Below, piece by piece: positions 44,945 through 53,612 of a stretch of 64,000 nt of DNA (position 1 is its first letter; each line of letters opens with the position of its first letter). Below the pieces are notes generated by a model. That model saw only the letters and a program-made list of their open reading frames with translations. It did no database searches and was not told the DNA's origin. Both the position numbers and the translations under genes were made by a program. The stretch covers positions 36,846-100,845 of the forward strand of contig JAJRTR010000182.1 in assembly GCA_024278215.1 (NCBI GenBank), in the 5' to 3' direction. This DNA is from a bacterium (GTDB taxonomy: Bacteria; UBP15; UBA6099; JAJRTR01).

Positions 44945-46268
44945 AAAAATGAGAAAACTAAATGCTGATACAGAGGGGTTTTGGACTTTCGACAAAGACA
45001 CCCTCCCGGAAACATGGGCCGTAAATTGTATTGGCTCGTTAGCCGAGACCATGTACGGAGGGGGAACGCCTTCTACAAAAAATGCGGAGTATTGGGGAGG
45101 AGATATTCCTTGGACAACCACCGCAATAATTCACCCGGACGATATTTTCCTTGACCGCTATCAAAGGAAAATCACCAAGTTAGGGCTCGAAAAATCTTCG
45201 TCTAAAATTGCTCCTCATGGTAGCGTATTAATCGGGACACGAGTTGGCGTCGGAAAAGCTGTAGTAACGACTTTCGATATTGCTATTAATCAAGACCTTA
45301 CCGTCTTGTGTCCTAACGATAGAGCCGTCCCGGAGTATATAGTCTTATCGTTAAAATCTCCAAATCTGCTGAAATGGTTTGAAGAAAACAAACGAGGAAC
45401 AACCATAAAAGGGGTTACGAGGGACGACGTAGCTAAATTGGTTATTCCCCTCCCCCCTCTCCCGGAGCAAAAAGCGATAGCGGGGGTATTGAGGGCGGTA
45501 CAGGAGGCGAAAGAGGCGACGGAGGGGGTAATCGCGGCGGCGCGGCAGCTCCAGGCGAGCCTCATGCGACACCTCTTTACCTACGGCCCCGTCCCGTTCG
45601 ACCAGGCCGACCGGGTCAACCTCAAGGAAACCGAAATCGGCCCGGTCCCGCAGGAGTGGGATATTAAGCCTATTGGAGATTGCTCTTTGCTGTCACAGTA
45701 CGGAATTTCAATGCGCGGTAATCTTAAAGGGCAATACCCCATACTTCGCATGAATAACCTACAGGAGGGTAAAGTTACAACCGAAAATTTACAATATGTC
45801 GATTTAGACGACGATACTTTTAAGAAATTCCGAGTGGAAACGGGTGATATACTTTTTAACCGTACAAATAGTTTTGAGTTAGTAGGCAAAACCTCGGTTT
45901 TCGAGAATGAGGGGGATTATATTTTTGCCTCATATCTTGTGAGGGTTCAATTAGACGAAAGCCGTCTTTTACCTCGTTTGCTTAACTACTATATGAACAT
46001 GGGGAGCACACAAACCCGCCTTAAATCCCTTGCCTCAAGAGCAGTGAGTCAATCGAACATTAACGCCACAAAGCTAAAGGGGTTCCTCGTTCCGGTTCCA
46101 CCAATAGAGATACAAAAGCGAATAGTAGAACAAATAAAAGCCGTTGACGATAAGATTACGGTCGAAAAGAATAGGCTGTCTATATTGATATCACTTTTCG
46201 ACTCCCTTCTCCACAACCTTATGACGGGACAAGTTCGCGTCCCGGTCGGAGAGGAGGCGGGCGCGTGA
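44937..46268 (+). CDS. hsdS: type I restriction-modification specificity subunit
   Basis: This 443-residue protein has two target recognition domains, each followed by a conserved helical spacer. The first half ends with PLPPLPEQKAIAGVLRAVQE and the second with PVPPIEIQKRIVEQIKAVDD, both typical HsdS boundaries. TRD1 opens with YGGGTPSTKNAEYWGGDIPW. HsdS reads the bipartite DNA target of the complex. The gene overlaps the end of hsdM (ATGGCTAA). Its TGA stop sits inside a GTGA that copies the start of hsdR (see the repeat at 46265). Confidence 0.92.
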   Translation: MAKKMRKLNADTEGFWTFDKDTLPETWAVNCIGSLAETMYGGGTPSTKNAEYWGGDIPWTTTAIIHPDDIFLDRYQRKITKLGLEKSSSKIAPHGSVLIGTRVGVGKAVVTTFDIAINQDLTVLCPNDRAVPEYIVLSLKSPNLLKWFEENKRGTTIKGVTRDDVAKLVIPLPPLPEQKAIAGVLRAVQEAKEATEGVIAAARQLQASLMRHLFTYGPVPFDQADRVNLKETEIGPVPQEWDIKPIGDCSLLSQYGISMRGNLKGQYPILRMNNLQEGKVTTENLQYVDLDDDTFKKFRVETGDILFNRTNSFELVGKTSVFENEGDYIFASYLVRVQLDESRLLPRLLNYYMNMGSTQTRLKSLASRAVSQSNINATKLKGFLVPVPPIEIQKRIVEQIKAVDDKITVEKNRLSILISLFDSLLHNLMTGQVRVPVGEEAGA

Positions 46269-46300
46269 CGGCGGGCGGCGAAAGGGGCGCGGGAGAACCG
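46265..46300. repeat. direct repeat of the hsdR start, left copy
   Basis: GTGACGGCGGGCGGCGA is identical to the first 17 bases of hsdR at 46967-46983, and the match continues imperfectly through GGCGCGG and AGAACC. The two copies flank the MNT/HEPN cassette, so the original hsdS-TGA/GTG-hsdR junction appears to have been duplicated or left behind at insertion. Confidence 0.8.
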
Positions 46301-46345
46301 GCGGTTTTTGTGGTAAACTGAAAACAAATATGCGGAGGCGGAAAA

Positions 46346-46639
46346 ATGGGCCGCGAGGAGATATTGAAAATCCTGAAACAGAACTATGACGGCATCGCCG
46401 GTCGGTTCGGGGTTACGTCGCTGGCGGTGTTCGGTTCCGCCGCCCGGGACGAGGCCGGGGCGGACAGCGATATCGACGTGCTGGTGGATTTCCCGGAGCC
46501 GCCCACGTTCGACCGGTACATGGACCTCAAGTTTCACCTTGAGGACCTGCTCGGCAGGCGCGTGGACCTTGTGACGCGGCGCGGGCTGCGCGAGCGCGTG
46601 CGCCCGTTCGTCGAAAAGGAGGCCGTGTATGTCGCGTGA
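46346..46639 (+). CDS. mntA: MNT-type nucleotidyltransferase antitoxin
   Basis: This 97-residue protein is a minimal nucleotidyltransferase. It has the signature VFGSAARDEAGADSDIDVLV, with G-S, the spacing of nine residues and the catalytic D-x-D. In HEPN/MNT pairs this protein modifies the HEPN toxin, typically by adding AMP to its tyrosine, which blocks the toxin. GCGGAGGCGG precedes the ATG. It overlaps the HEPN gene by 11 bases. It is located inside the type I RM operon between hsdS and hsdR. Confidence 0.88.
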   Translation: MGREEILKILKQNYDGIAGRFGVTSLAVFGSAARDEAGADSDIDVLVDFPEPPTFDRYMDLKFHLEDLLGRRVDLVTRRGLRERVRPFVEKEAVYVA

Positions 46640-46970
46640 CTGGACCATGTACCTCGATGATATGATTGCCTGTTGCCGCAGGGTGATAGAGTATACGTGC
46701 GGCGCGGACCGGGAGTCTTTTTTCTCCGGCGGCATGGCATACGACGCGACGCTCAGGAACCTCGAAGTGCTCGGGGAGGCGGCAAAGAAGGTGCCGGAGG
46801 ATGTGCGTCGGGCGCACCCGGATGTGCAGTGGCGCAAAATCGCGGGTCTGCGCGATGTGCTCGCGCACGATTATTTCGGGCTCGAAGAGGAAACCCTGTG
46901 GGACGTGGTGGCAAACAAAGTCCCCGCGCTCCTGCCCGCGCTTGAGAAAATCCGGGAGGAAACCCCGTGA
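46629..46970 (+). CDS. hepT: HEPN-domain (DUF86/HepT) toxin ribonuclease
   Basis: This 113-residue protein is a helical HEPN/DUF86 domain. It carries the ribonuclease motif R-DVLA-H-D-Y in GLRDVLAHDYFGLEE, including the tyrosine known as the modification site in HepT. GGMAYDATLRNLEVLGEAAK is the conserved second helix. The toxin probably cleaves tRNA or mRNA when not modified by its MNT partner. Its stop overlaps the GTG of hsdR (GTGA). PrrC-type anticodon nucleases also sit between hsdS and hsdR and have HEPN-like domains, so it may guard the RM complex; this is inference. Confidence 0.88.
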   Translation: MSRDWTMYLDDMIACCRRVIEYTCGADRESFFSGGMAYDATLRNLEVLGEAAKKVPEDVRRAHPDVQWRKIAGLRDVLAHDYFGLEEETLWDVVANKVPALLPALEKIREETP

Positions 46971-49867
46971 CGGCGGGCGGCGAGAAAGGCGCGGTGCAGA
47001 ACCCGTTCGTCCGGTACGCGACCGAGGCGGGCTGGACGTATCTATCCCCTGCGGAGGCTCTTGAATTACGCAAGGGTGGCATTACAAGCCCCCTTTTGGA
47101 CGTGGTAGTCGTGGACCAGTTACAGCGGCTTAACCCGGGGATAGTGGACGCGGGCAAGGCCGAGGAGACGGCTCGAAAAATCGCCCGGGTGCGGCCCAAT
47201 ATCGAGGGGAACCTCGACGCATGGGAGTACATGAAAGGGCTCAAGACCGTTTTCGTACCGGAGGAAAAGAGGGAGCGCAATATCCGGCTCCTCGACCCGG
47301 TCGACGCGGGCGCGAACAAGTTCCACGTTACGGACGAGTTCACTTTCTCTAACGGCAGCCCTCCGGATATCCGGGCGGATATCGTTTTTTTTGTGAATGG
47401 GGTCCCGGTTATTATTGTGGAAACAAAAGGCGCGAAAAAATTAGAGGGTATTGCCGACGCGCTGGACGATATACGTTACTATCACCGCAAGGGTCCAGAG
47501 TTCCTCGCTCTAAATCAAATACATACTCTTACGCACCTCGTACAGTTTTATTACGGGGCGACCTGGGTCCTTTCCCGGAAGTGGCTTTTTAACTGGCGGG
47601 AGGAGTCCGTTAAGGACGGCGATTTCGAGACGCTATGTAAAACTTTTGTGGCTCCCCGGCGCGTTCTCCGGGTCATTACTGACTTTATCCTATTCACACG
47701 AAAGGACGACGAGTTATCAAAGGTCGTGCTCCGGCCCCACCAGATGAGAGCGGCAGACCGATGTTTAGGCCGGGCGCGGGACGGGGAAAAGACACGAGCC
47801 CTTATTTGGCATACACAGGGGTCCGGCAAGACGTACACAATGATAACCACGGCGAAACGGATACTTGAGGACAAGGACCTCGAAAACCCGACCGTTATCA
47901 TGCTCGTGGACCGTAACGAGTTGGAGGAGCAGTTATTCAAAAACCTCGAACAGGTCGGGTTCGGAAGCGTAGCTATTGCCGAGAGTAAAGAAAACCTCAA
48001 ACAACTCCTCAAGAGCGACCGGCGCGGGCTTATCGTTTCCATGATACACAAGTTCGACAGGATACCGGCGGAGATAAACGATAGGGAGAACATATACGTA
48101 CTCGTGGACGAGGCGCACCGGACGACCGGGGGCGACCTCGGCAATTACCTCATGGGGGCGTTGCCGAATGCTACTTATATGGGCTTTACCGGGACGCCTA
48201 TCGACCGGACGGAACACGGCAAGGGTACGTTTAAGACTTTCGGCTTACAGGATGAACGGGGCTATCTTGATAAATACTCAATCAAAGAGTCCATAGCCGA
48301 CGGGACAACAGTCCCGATACACTACGCGCTGGCCCCGAACGAGCTGCGGGTCGAGCGGGAGACGCTTGAACGAGAGTTTTTATCTCTTGCCGACGCCGAG
48401 GGCATAAGCGATTTTGAGGAACTAAATAAAGTCCTCGAAAAGGCCGTCACGTTAAGGAACATGCTCAAGAACGAGGACCGTATCGACAAAGTCGCCCGGT
48501 TCGTTGCGGAGCATTTCCGGACTACGGTCGAACCCATGGGCTATAAGGCGTTCCTCGTAACCGTAGACCGGGAGGCGTGCTGCCTTTTCAAAGAGGCTCT
48601 CGATAAATACCTCTCTCCGGAATACTCTGAGGTCGTGATAAGCGGAGGCGGAAAAAAGGACGGGGAACTCCTCCAGAAATACAAACTATCAGAGGACAAG
48701 GAAAAGGATATAAGAAAACAGTTCCGGAAACCGAACGAGTTACCGAAAATGCTCATAGTCACGGAAAAGCTCCTTACCGGGTTCGACGCGCCGGTCCTTT
48801 ACTGTATGTACCTCGACAAGCCCATGAGGGACCACGTTCTCTTACAGGCGATAGCGCGGGTAAACAGGCCATACGAGGACGACGAGGGGCGAAACAAGCC
48901 CGCCGGATTCGTTCTCGATTTCGTGGGGATATTTGAAAAACTCGAAAAGGCTCTCGCGTTCGACTCGGAGGACGTGAGCGGAGTCGTTGAGGGCGTGGAC
49001 CTCCTCAAGGAACTTTTCGAGAGCATGATAAAAGACGCCCGGGCCGAGTACCTCCCGGTTATCAAGGGTAAAAAAGGTGACACACAGGTCGAGGCCGTGC
49101 TCGAACATTTCCGGGACAGGGACACGCGGCATGATTACTACAAGTTCTTTAAGGAACTCCAAGACGTATATGAGATACTCTCGCCGGACGCCTACCTCCG
49201 TCCGTTCCTCCCGGACTACGGACTCTTGACGGATATATACTACACGCTCCGGGCGAACTACGACCGGGGTATCCCTATAGACCGGGAGTTCCAGAGAAAA
49301 ACAGCCCGGCTCGTACAGGAACATACGAGCTCCGGAGCGATACAGGCCCCGGACGAGGGCCATATTATAGACGAGAACGCGCTCCGGAAAATCGCCGGAG
49401 AGGACACGCCCGGGACGGTTAAGGTTTTCAATCTCTTAAAAGCAATACACGGGCTCGTAGAACATAACTCGAATAAAGAGCCATACCTCATAAACATAGG
49501 CGAACGTGCAGAGGAGATAGCGCAAGCGTTCGAGGCGCGGCAAAAGACGACCCAACAGGCGCTGGAAGAACTCGCCCGGCTTGTGGCGGAACTGGAGGAG
49601 GCCAAAGGCGAGCGGGCGGCGACGGGACTCTCACCGGAAGCGTTCGCGGTCTACTGGTTCCTCAAAAAAGAGGGAGCGGGCGACCCCATGAAAGTAGCCG
49701 AGGACGCGGAGAAAACTTTCAAAGAGTACCCGCATTGGAACGTAAGCGAACGGCAGGAACAGGACGTAAGGCGGAGTTTGTATAAGTCGTTGATAGACTC
49801 CGGGGTCGAGGCCGTGGTCGAGGTAGGTAGCAAACTCCTTAAAATGTTAAAGAGGGCCTCGCAATGA
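46967..49867 (+). CDS. hsdR: type I restriction endonuclease subunit R
   Basis: This 966-residue protein has the N-terminal nuclease domain (PD-(D/E)xK type: ADIVFFVNGVPVIIVETKGA), then the SF2 translocase with Walker A in WHTQGSGKTYTM, the DEAH box in VLVDEAHRTTGG, FTGTPIDR and the distal QAIARVNRPY motif. It translocates DNA past the recognition complex and cuts far from the site. The GTG start overlaps the stop of the HEPN gene, with GGGAGGAAAC upstream. Its last bases overlap the YgjP-like gene start (ATGA). Length is normal for the family. Confidence 0.93.
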   Translation: MTAGGEKGAVQNPFVRYATEAGWTYLSPAEALELRKGGITSPLLDVVVVDQLQRLNPGIVDAGKAEETARKIARVRPNIEGNLDAWEYMKGLKTVFVPEEKRERNIRLLDPVDAGANKFHVTDEFTFSNGSPPDIRADIVFFVNGVPVIIVETKGAKKLEGIADALDDIRYYHRKGPEFLALNQIHTLTHLVQFYYGATWVLSRKWLFNWREESVKDGDFETLCKTFVAPRRVLRVITDFILFTRKDDELSKVVLRPHQMRAADRCLGRARDGEKTRALIWHTQGSGKTYTMITTAKRILEDKDLENPTVIMLVDRNELEEQLFKNLEQVGFGSVAIAESKENLKQLLKSDRRGLIVSMIHKFDRIPAEINDRENIYVLVDEAHRTTGGDLGNYLMGALPNATYMGFTGTPIDRTEHGKGTFKTFGLQDERGYLDKYSIKESIADGTTVPIHYALAPNELRVERETLEREFLSLADAEGISDFEELNKVLEKAVTLRNMLKNEDRIDKVARFVAEHFRTTVEPMGYKAFLVTVDREACCLFKEALDKYLSPEYSEVVISGGGKKDGELLQKYKLSEDKEKDIRKQFRKPNELPKMLIVTEKLLTGFDAPVLYCMYLDKPMRDHVLLQAIARVNRPYEDDEGRNKPAGFVLDFVGIFEKLEKALAFDSEDVSGVVEGVDLLKELFESMIKDARAEYLPVIKGKKGDTQVEAVLEHFRDRDTRHDYYKFFKELQDVYEILSPDAYLRPFLPDYGLLTDIYYTLRANYDRGIPIDREFQRKTARLVQEHTSSGAIQAPDEGHIIDENALRKIAGEDTPGTVKVFNLLKAIHGLVEHNSNKEPYLINIGERAEEIAQAFEARQKTTQQALEELARLVAELEEAKGERAATGLSPEAFAVYWFLKKEGAGDPMKVAEDAEKTFKEYPHWNVSERQEQDVRRSLYKSLIDSGVEAVVEVGSKLLKMLKRASQ

Positions 49868-50178
49868 AAGCGACACCGCCGCCGGAGTGGGAACCATTGG
49901 AGGAGTCCGTCCCCCGGGACATATTCAAAGCCGAGGTCCGGGCGTGGGCAAAACGGATAGGCGTCGAGCCGAAAGAGATACACGTCCGGGAAATGACGAA
50001 AAAATGGGGAAGCGCGTCCACGACGGGGCGCGTCACGTTCGCCGCCGACCTCCTCCGGCAACATAGCGAGTTCCGCAAACGTGTAATCGTCGAGGAGCTG
50101 TTGCACCTCAAGGTCCCGAATCACGGGAAATTATTCAAGTCGCTCCTCCGGGCGTATTTGAAACGGAAAAACCCTTAA
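49864..50178 (+). CDS. YgjP/M48-like metallopeptidase-type protein linked to hsdR
   Basis: This 104-residue protein matches the C-terminal part of YgjP/DUF45-type proteins: MTKKWGSASTTGRVTFAADL, then VIVEELLHLKVPNHGKLFK. In most members the helix carries H-E-L-x-H; here it reads E-E-L-L-H, so the first histidine is a glutamate, while the later His of PNH is kept. Such short proteins often follow hsdR in type I loci, with unknown role. It overlaps hsdR by 4 bases. Confidence 0.8.
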   Translation: MKATPPPEWEPLEESVPRDIFKAEVRAWAKRIGVEPKEIHVREMTKKWGSASTTGRVTFAADLLRQHSEFRKRVIVEELLHLKVPNHGKLFKSLLRAYLKRKNP

Positions 50179-50199
50179 TATTACGATTTATCGGGTTAT

Positions 50200-50229
50200 T
50201 TGACTATAGTCTAATGACATTAGTAAAAT
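50200..50229 (+). promoter_or_regulatory. possible promoter of the phosphatase/DraG operon
   Basis: TTGACT at 50200-50205 and TAAAAT at 50224-50229 are separated by 18 bases. It lies between the RM operon and the phosphatase gene, a gap of about 190 bases. A similar GACTATAGT block occurs near 53213. Confidence 0.4.
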
Positions 50230-50370
50230 ATCGAGCGATAACGGCATTTTAGTATTGTATGCGACGTATTCCTCGATTTATCAGCAAAAGCCGCTCTCCG
50301 GGCGCGTGAGAGGCCTTGAGAGCGATAGTAGAGGCCGGTCGCAACCTCGTTTTCGGATAGGAGGCGGGAA

Positions 50371-50838
50371 ATGACATACGATTGGATAATCGACGGCGAG
50401 ATTGGCGTCGGGTCGGCTCCGGTTAATCGGGAGGACGCGGAAGCTCTCCGGGCGGCGGGTTTTCGAGCCATTCTCGATATGACGGAATCCCACGAGCCCG
50501 GATACCGGGGAGGAGTCGACGGGGTAGAATACGAAAACATACCGACGCCGGATTTAGCGGAGGACGGCGCGGGGTATATTCTCCCGGACGAGGTTATTAT
50601 CGAGGCGGTTAGATACATACGGGAGAGCGTGGCGGCGGGCCGTCCGGTCTATGTTCATTGTCGGTACGGCGCGAACCGGAGTTCGATAATCGTAACGGCA
50701 TACATGTGCGCCGTTCGGAAAATCCGGCTCTACGAAACAATACACACAATAAAAGAGCGGCACCCGGAAGCGAACCCGAACTACAAACAGGTCGCCGCAT
50801 TGTGCCGATTTCTCGAAAAGAGAGGAGCCGAGGTATGA
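50371..50838 (+). CDS. dual-specificity protein phosphatase-like protein
   Basis: This 155-residue protein is a compact DSP/PTP-fold enzyme. It has the P-loop VYVHCRYGANRSSIIVTAYM with the C-x5-R signature and a probable general-acid Asp in PTPDLAEDG. It may dephosphorylate phospho-Tyr/Ser, or another phosphate ester. GGATAGGAGGCGGGAA gives a strong ribosome site. It overlaps the DraG-like gene by 4 bases (ATGA), so the pair is translationally coupled. No kinase is adjacent. Confidence 0.85.
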   Translation: MTYDWIIDGEIGVGSAPVNREDAEALRAAGFRAILDMTESHEPGYRGGVDGVEYENIPTPDLAEDGAGYILPDEVIIEAVRYIRESVAAGRPVYVHCRYGANRSSIIVTAYMCAVRKIRLYETIHTIKERHPEANPNYKQVAALCRFLEKRGAEV

Positions 50839-51803
50839 GCGGGTTATGTCGGGGAGACAGAATAGCCGGGGCGATATTCGGAACGGCGGTCGGGGACGCC
50901 CTCGGTTATCCGGTCGAGTTCTCCCATGGGGTCACGGTAACGGACCTCCTACCTCCACACCACTACTCGGACGATACGCAAATGAGTATTGCTACGGTCG
51001 AGGGGGGCCTTCAAACCGACCCCTCCCCTAAAAAAGGCCTCCCGAGGTTGGAGGAGAATATCGCGGCGGAACTCGCAAAGTGGAACGAGTCACAGGATAG
51101 ACCCGAAAACAGGAGGGCTCCCGGTAATACATGCCTCTCCTCGACGGCCCGCCTCCGGAAAGGAGTAACGTGGAGGGAGTCGGGAGTCTACTCCGCCGGT
51201 TGCGGCACAACTATGAGAATGGGAATACTCGGACTCCTCCTTACCGAGGACGAAATTATCGAGAGAGGCCCAGGTATCGCGGCTATGACGCACACTGACC
51301 CGAGAGCCATAGCCGGAGGCGTCGGCTCGGCTCTCACGGTAAAGTACATTTCGGAGGACGTGGAAAACCTCGAAATTATTAAAAAGCTCACGGCGGTATT
51401 TTCGGACGGCACTCACTCCGGCCTCCAATGTCCGGAAATGGTGAGGCTCCTCTCCCGGGTCGAGGATAGTACGGGGCGGGACATAGGGCGTGAGGCCGGG
51501 ACGGAATGGTATCTCTCGCCTCCGGCGTGGATAGTGGATATGCTCGGAGAGGGGTGGGTAGCGGACGAGTGTCTCGCCCTCGCGCTGTTCCTCGCATTTC
51601 AAGCCGGGGACGACTTCAAAGCCGGAGTGCTCTCGGCGGCGAATCTCGACCGCTCGGATAAAGACTCGGTAGGCGCGGTCGTGGGTTGTATGTTAGGAAC
51701 TCGCCTTGGGGCCGAGGCAATCCCGGAGGCGTGGAGGAACAATATAGAAAACGGAAAGCTACTCGACCGGGTCGCAACGGACGCGACCGCGTGGCGCATG
51801 TAA
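50835..51803 (+). CDS. ADP-ribosylglycohydrolase (DraG family)
   Basis: This 322-residue protein is an ADP-ribosylglycohydrolase. It opens with RIAGAIFGTAVGDALGYPVE, has the metal site YSDDTQMS, the TTMRMG segment and the C-terminal metal-binding SDKDSVGAVVGCMLG (usually DxDT). Such enzymes remove ADP-ribose from proteins, nucleic acids or small molecules. It follows the phosphatase directly. No ADP-ribosyltransferase toxin is present in the window, so its target is either host, phage or foreign. A role in counteracting ADP-ribosylating toxins, or in signalling, is inference. Confidence 0.87.
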   Translation: MSGLCRGDRIAGAIFGTAVGDALGYPVEFSHGVTVTDLLPPHHYSDDTQMSIATVEGGLQTDPSPKKGLPRLEENIAAELAKWNESQDRPENRRAPGNTCLSSTARLRKGVTWRESGVYSAGCGTTMRMGILGLLLTEDEIIERGPGIAAMTHTDPRAIAGGVGSALTVKYISEDVENLEIIKKLTAVFSDGTHSGLQCPEMVRLLSRVEDSTGRDIGREAGTEWYLSPPAWIVDMLGEGWVADECLALALFLAFQAGDDFKAGVLSAANLDRSDKDSVGAVVGCMLGTRLGAEAIPEAWRNNIENGKLLDRVATDATAWRM

Positions 51804-52081
51804 CATAGTCCCCCTCAAACTCGACCTGAAAACTCCCACCTGAAACCCGACGGTATAATAACCATAGGGGAATATTATGATTGTCATTTTGCGCGGTGAA
51901 ACAGATATGAAAAATAAAGGCGACGGGCTGGTGTCCGCGCGACTTTCCCCTAACCCGGCCTCGTCGCCTTTTTTCTTTTTGAGTCGTCGTCGCTCGCTCT
52001 ACACTCTCCGGTTTTACCGTAGTCAAATCTCCCATAAAGGAAGGCGGACAGTTTGCCAGCAAACACCGCGTGCGTTTAATT
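51804..52081. other. gap with hairpins, no gene
   Basis: No credible gene. GGCGACG near 51920 and CGTCGCC near 51962, followed by a T-rich run, make a long-loop terminator candidate for the DraG gene. TATAAT near 51853 could be a -10 box. Confidence 0.4.
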
Positions 52082-52702
52082 ATGTATAGTAATAGAGTTA
52101 ATAGAGGGGCAAATATAAGAGGACGAGCGAGGCCGCACGGCACCCCGGTCAAGATACCCGAGTTTGATTGTCCCGAGTCGCTCATATATATTCCCACGAG
52201 TCCTTTACCTGTTTGTCCTCCCGAAGCTCGGCAAGACTCTTTTTCGAGGGGCCTACGACGACGTATTCAAACTAAACACGAACTCATATCACGGGTGGAG
52301 CGTTCCGAGTACAACCTCGCTCTTACAACTACTCTACCCTTAGATTATTTCTACTCCGACGAGGCCGCCCTTAAATACCTCCAAGATAAATTCAACCAAA
52401 TTGTAGCTCGGCTCCGATACCGAGATATTCCTTTTAAGTTTTTAGGCTTCCCTCAACTCAACGAGGACCGTACTAATATCCACGCCCACTACGCCGTCAT
52501 TACCTCTTTCGATTTTGGCGTAAAAAAGTTCACTAAAACGAGAAAGCGGTTAAGGCGTATGTGGAAAAAATATACAGACGAAATAGGGCAGGAACTCGAT
52601 ATACGTATCCGGTATTACAAGAGAGGTTGGGCGTCGTATATTTTTCGAGAGTACGAAATGGGTTGGGGACATGTAATGGTTAGCAGGGACTTCCCGGTGT
52701 AA
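52082..52702 (+). CDS. HUH-type Rep-like protein (probable replication initiator)
   Basis: This 206-residue protein has the three Rep-type motifs in order: an opening strand LALTTTLPLDYF, the His-hydrophobic-His motif in TNIHAHYAVITSF, and a late Tyr helix RGWASYIFREYEMG, with RRMWKKYTDEI between. This is the layout of plasmid and phage rolling-circle replication initiators and Tn-type HUH nucleases. No helicase domain is attached. The start is uncertain: ATG at 52082 or GTG at 52070, and no clear ribosome site. It would allow the element to replicate after excision. The assignment comes from motif order only. Confidence 0.6.
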   Translation: MYSNRVNRGANIRGRARPHGTPVKIPEFDCPESLIYIPTSPLPVCPPEARQDSFSRGLRRRIQTKHELISRVERSEYNLALTTTLPLDYFYSDEAALKYLQDKFNQIVARLRYRDIPFKFLGFPQLNEDRTNIHAHYAVITSFDFGVKKFTKTRKRLRRMWKKYTDEIGQELDIRIRYYKRGWASYIFREYEMGWGHVMVSRDFPV

Positions 52703-52924
52703 TCTCTCGTACGTATCGGACACTCTCCCGGCTTCCCCACAGTCAAAGAGGCGGTTTCAAGGTAACGGTACAATAGGTATAGGAGGGAAAAACGTAAGTG
52801 GTTAATTTGACAACGGTCAAAAAAAACCGAACGACAAAAATCATTACCGGCTTTTCGAGGAAAAGTTTTCCCCGACGTTTTCTCACGGTATGAGGACAAA
52901 ACAAAAAAAGGCGGGCTACGGTAA

Positions 52925-53221
52925 ATGGACGAACGAACTAAACGAAAAAGACTAAGCCGGTTTATGAAAATAGCGGCAATCGCCGGGCCGGATGCGACAG
53001 CGCAAATATGCAACGAGCTATCGGGCGACCGCGTATATATCCCGAAAGCGGACGTATTTACAAGGGAGATACGTAACGAGAAAATCGCGGAGGAGTGGGA
53101 GCGCGGCGTCCCGGCGTTTGACCTCTCCCGGAAATACAACCTTACCCCACGGCGCATATATCAAATCGTGAACGGGAACGGCAACACCGGGAGGATGAGT
53201 TCAGCGAGTCTGGGACTATAG
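52925..53221 (+). CDS. Mor-like transcription activator family protein
   Basis: This 98-residue protein fits the Mor/C activator family of Mu-like phages: GDRVYIPKADVFTREIRNEK, then IAEEWERGVPAFDLSRKYNL and TPRRIYQIV as the helix-turn-helix. Family members activate middle or late transcription in phages and are also found in mobile elements. Here it may activate the genes that follow. The ATG at 52925 lacks a strong ribosome site. Confidence 0.75.
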   Translation: MDERTKRKRLSRFMKIAAIAGPDATAQICNELSGDRVYIPKADVFTREIRNEKIAEEWERGVPAFDLSRKYNLTPRRIYQIVNGNGNTGRMSSASLGL

Positions 53222-53612
53222 TAAAATAACCCACTAACACAGATAGGGAAGATTCGATACCGGGCTCCGGCATTTACAGAGGCCGACGGGCGACCCTCCC
53301 CCGCCCTTTGCGGACGAACAACCGTGCTGGTTACACTGGAAAACAGTCGCGGGACCATTGCCTTTATCCGTCGAACATTCTAAAATGGAACTTATCCGAC
53401 TCTGGATTCTAATTGTCGTTTCTGCCTGAATCGGTCTGGTCAATCGAATAGGAAGCGACATTTAGTTCCGAGTCGTTACAAACAACCTCGCGGAGGAACC
53501 GCCTGATATTCGGGCCGGGTTGACCTCCGGCACGTTTTCGGGAGGGGGCCACTGCTTTTTCCGCGAGGTTGGGTAGTGCGCCCCTTTTCGGTTTGGGGCA
53601 TAGGAGGTCAAA
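53222..53612. other. intergenic region, no gene seen
   Basis: About 390 bases without a gene I can support. AGGAGGTC directly before 53613 is the ribosome site of the next gene. ACTATAGTAAAATAACCCAC near 53213 resembles the possible promoter at 50200. Confidence 0.4.
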
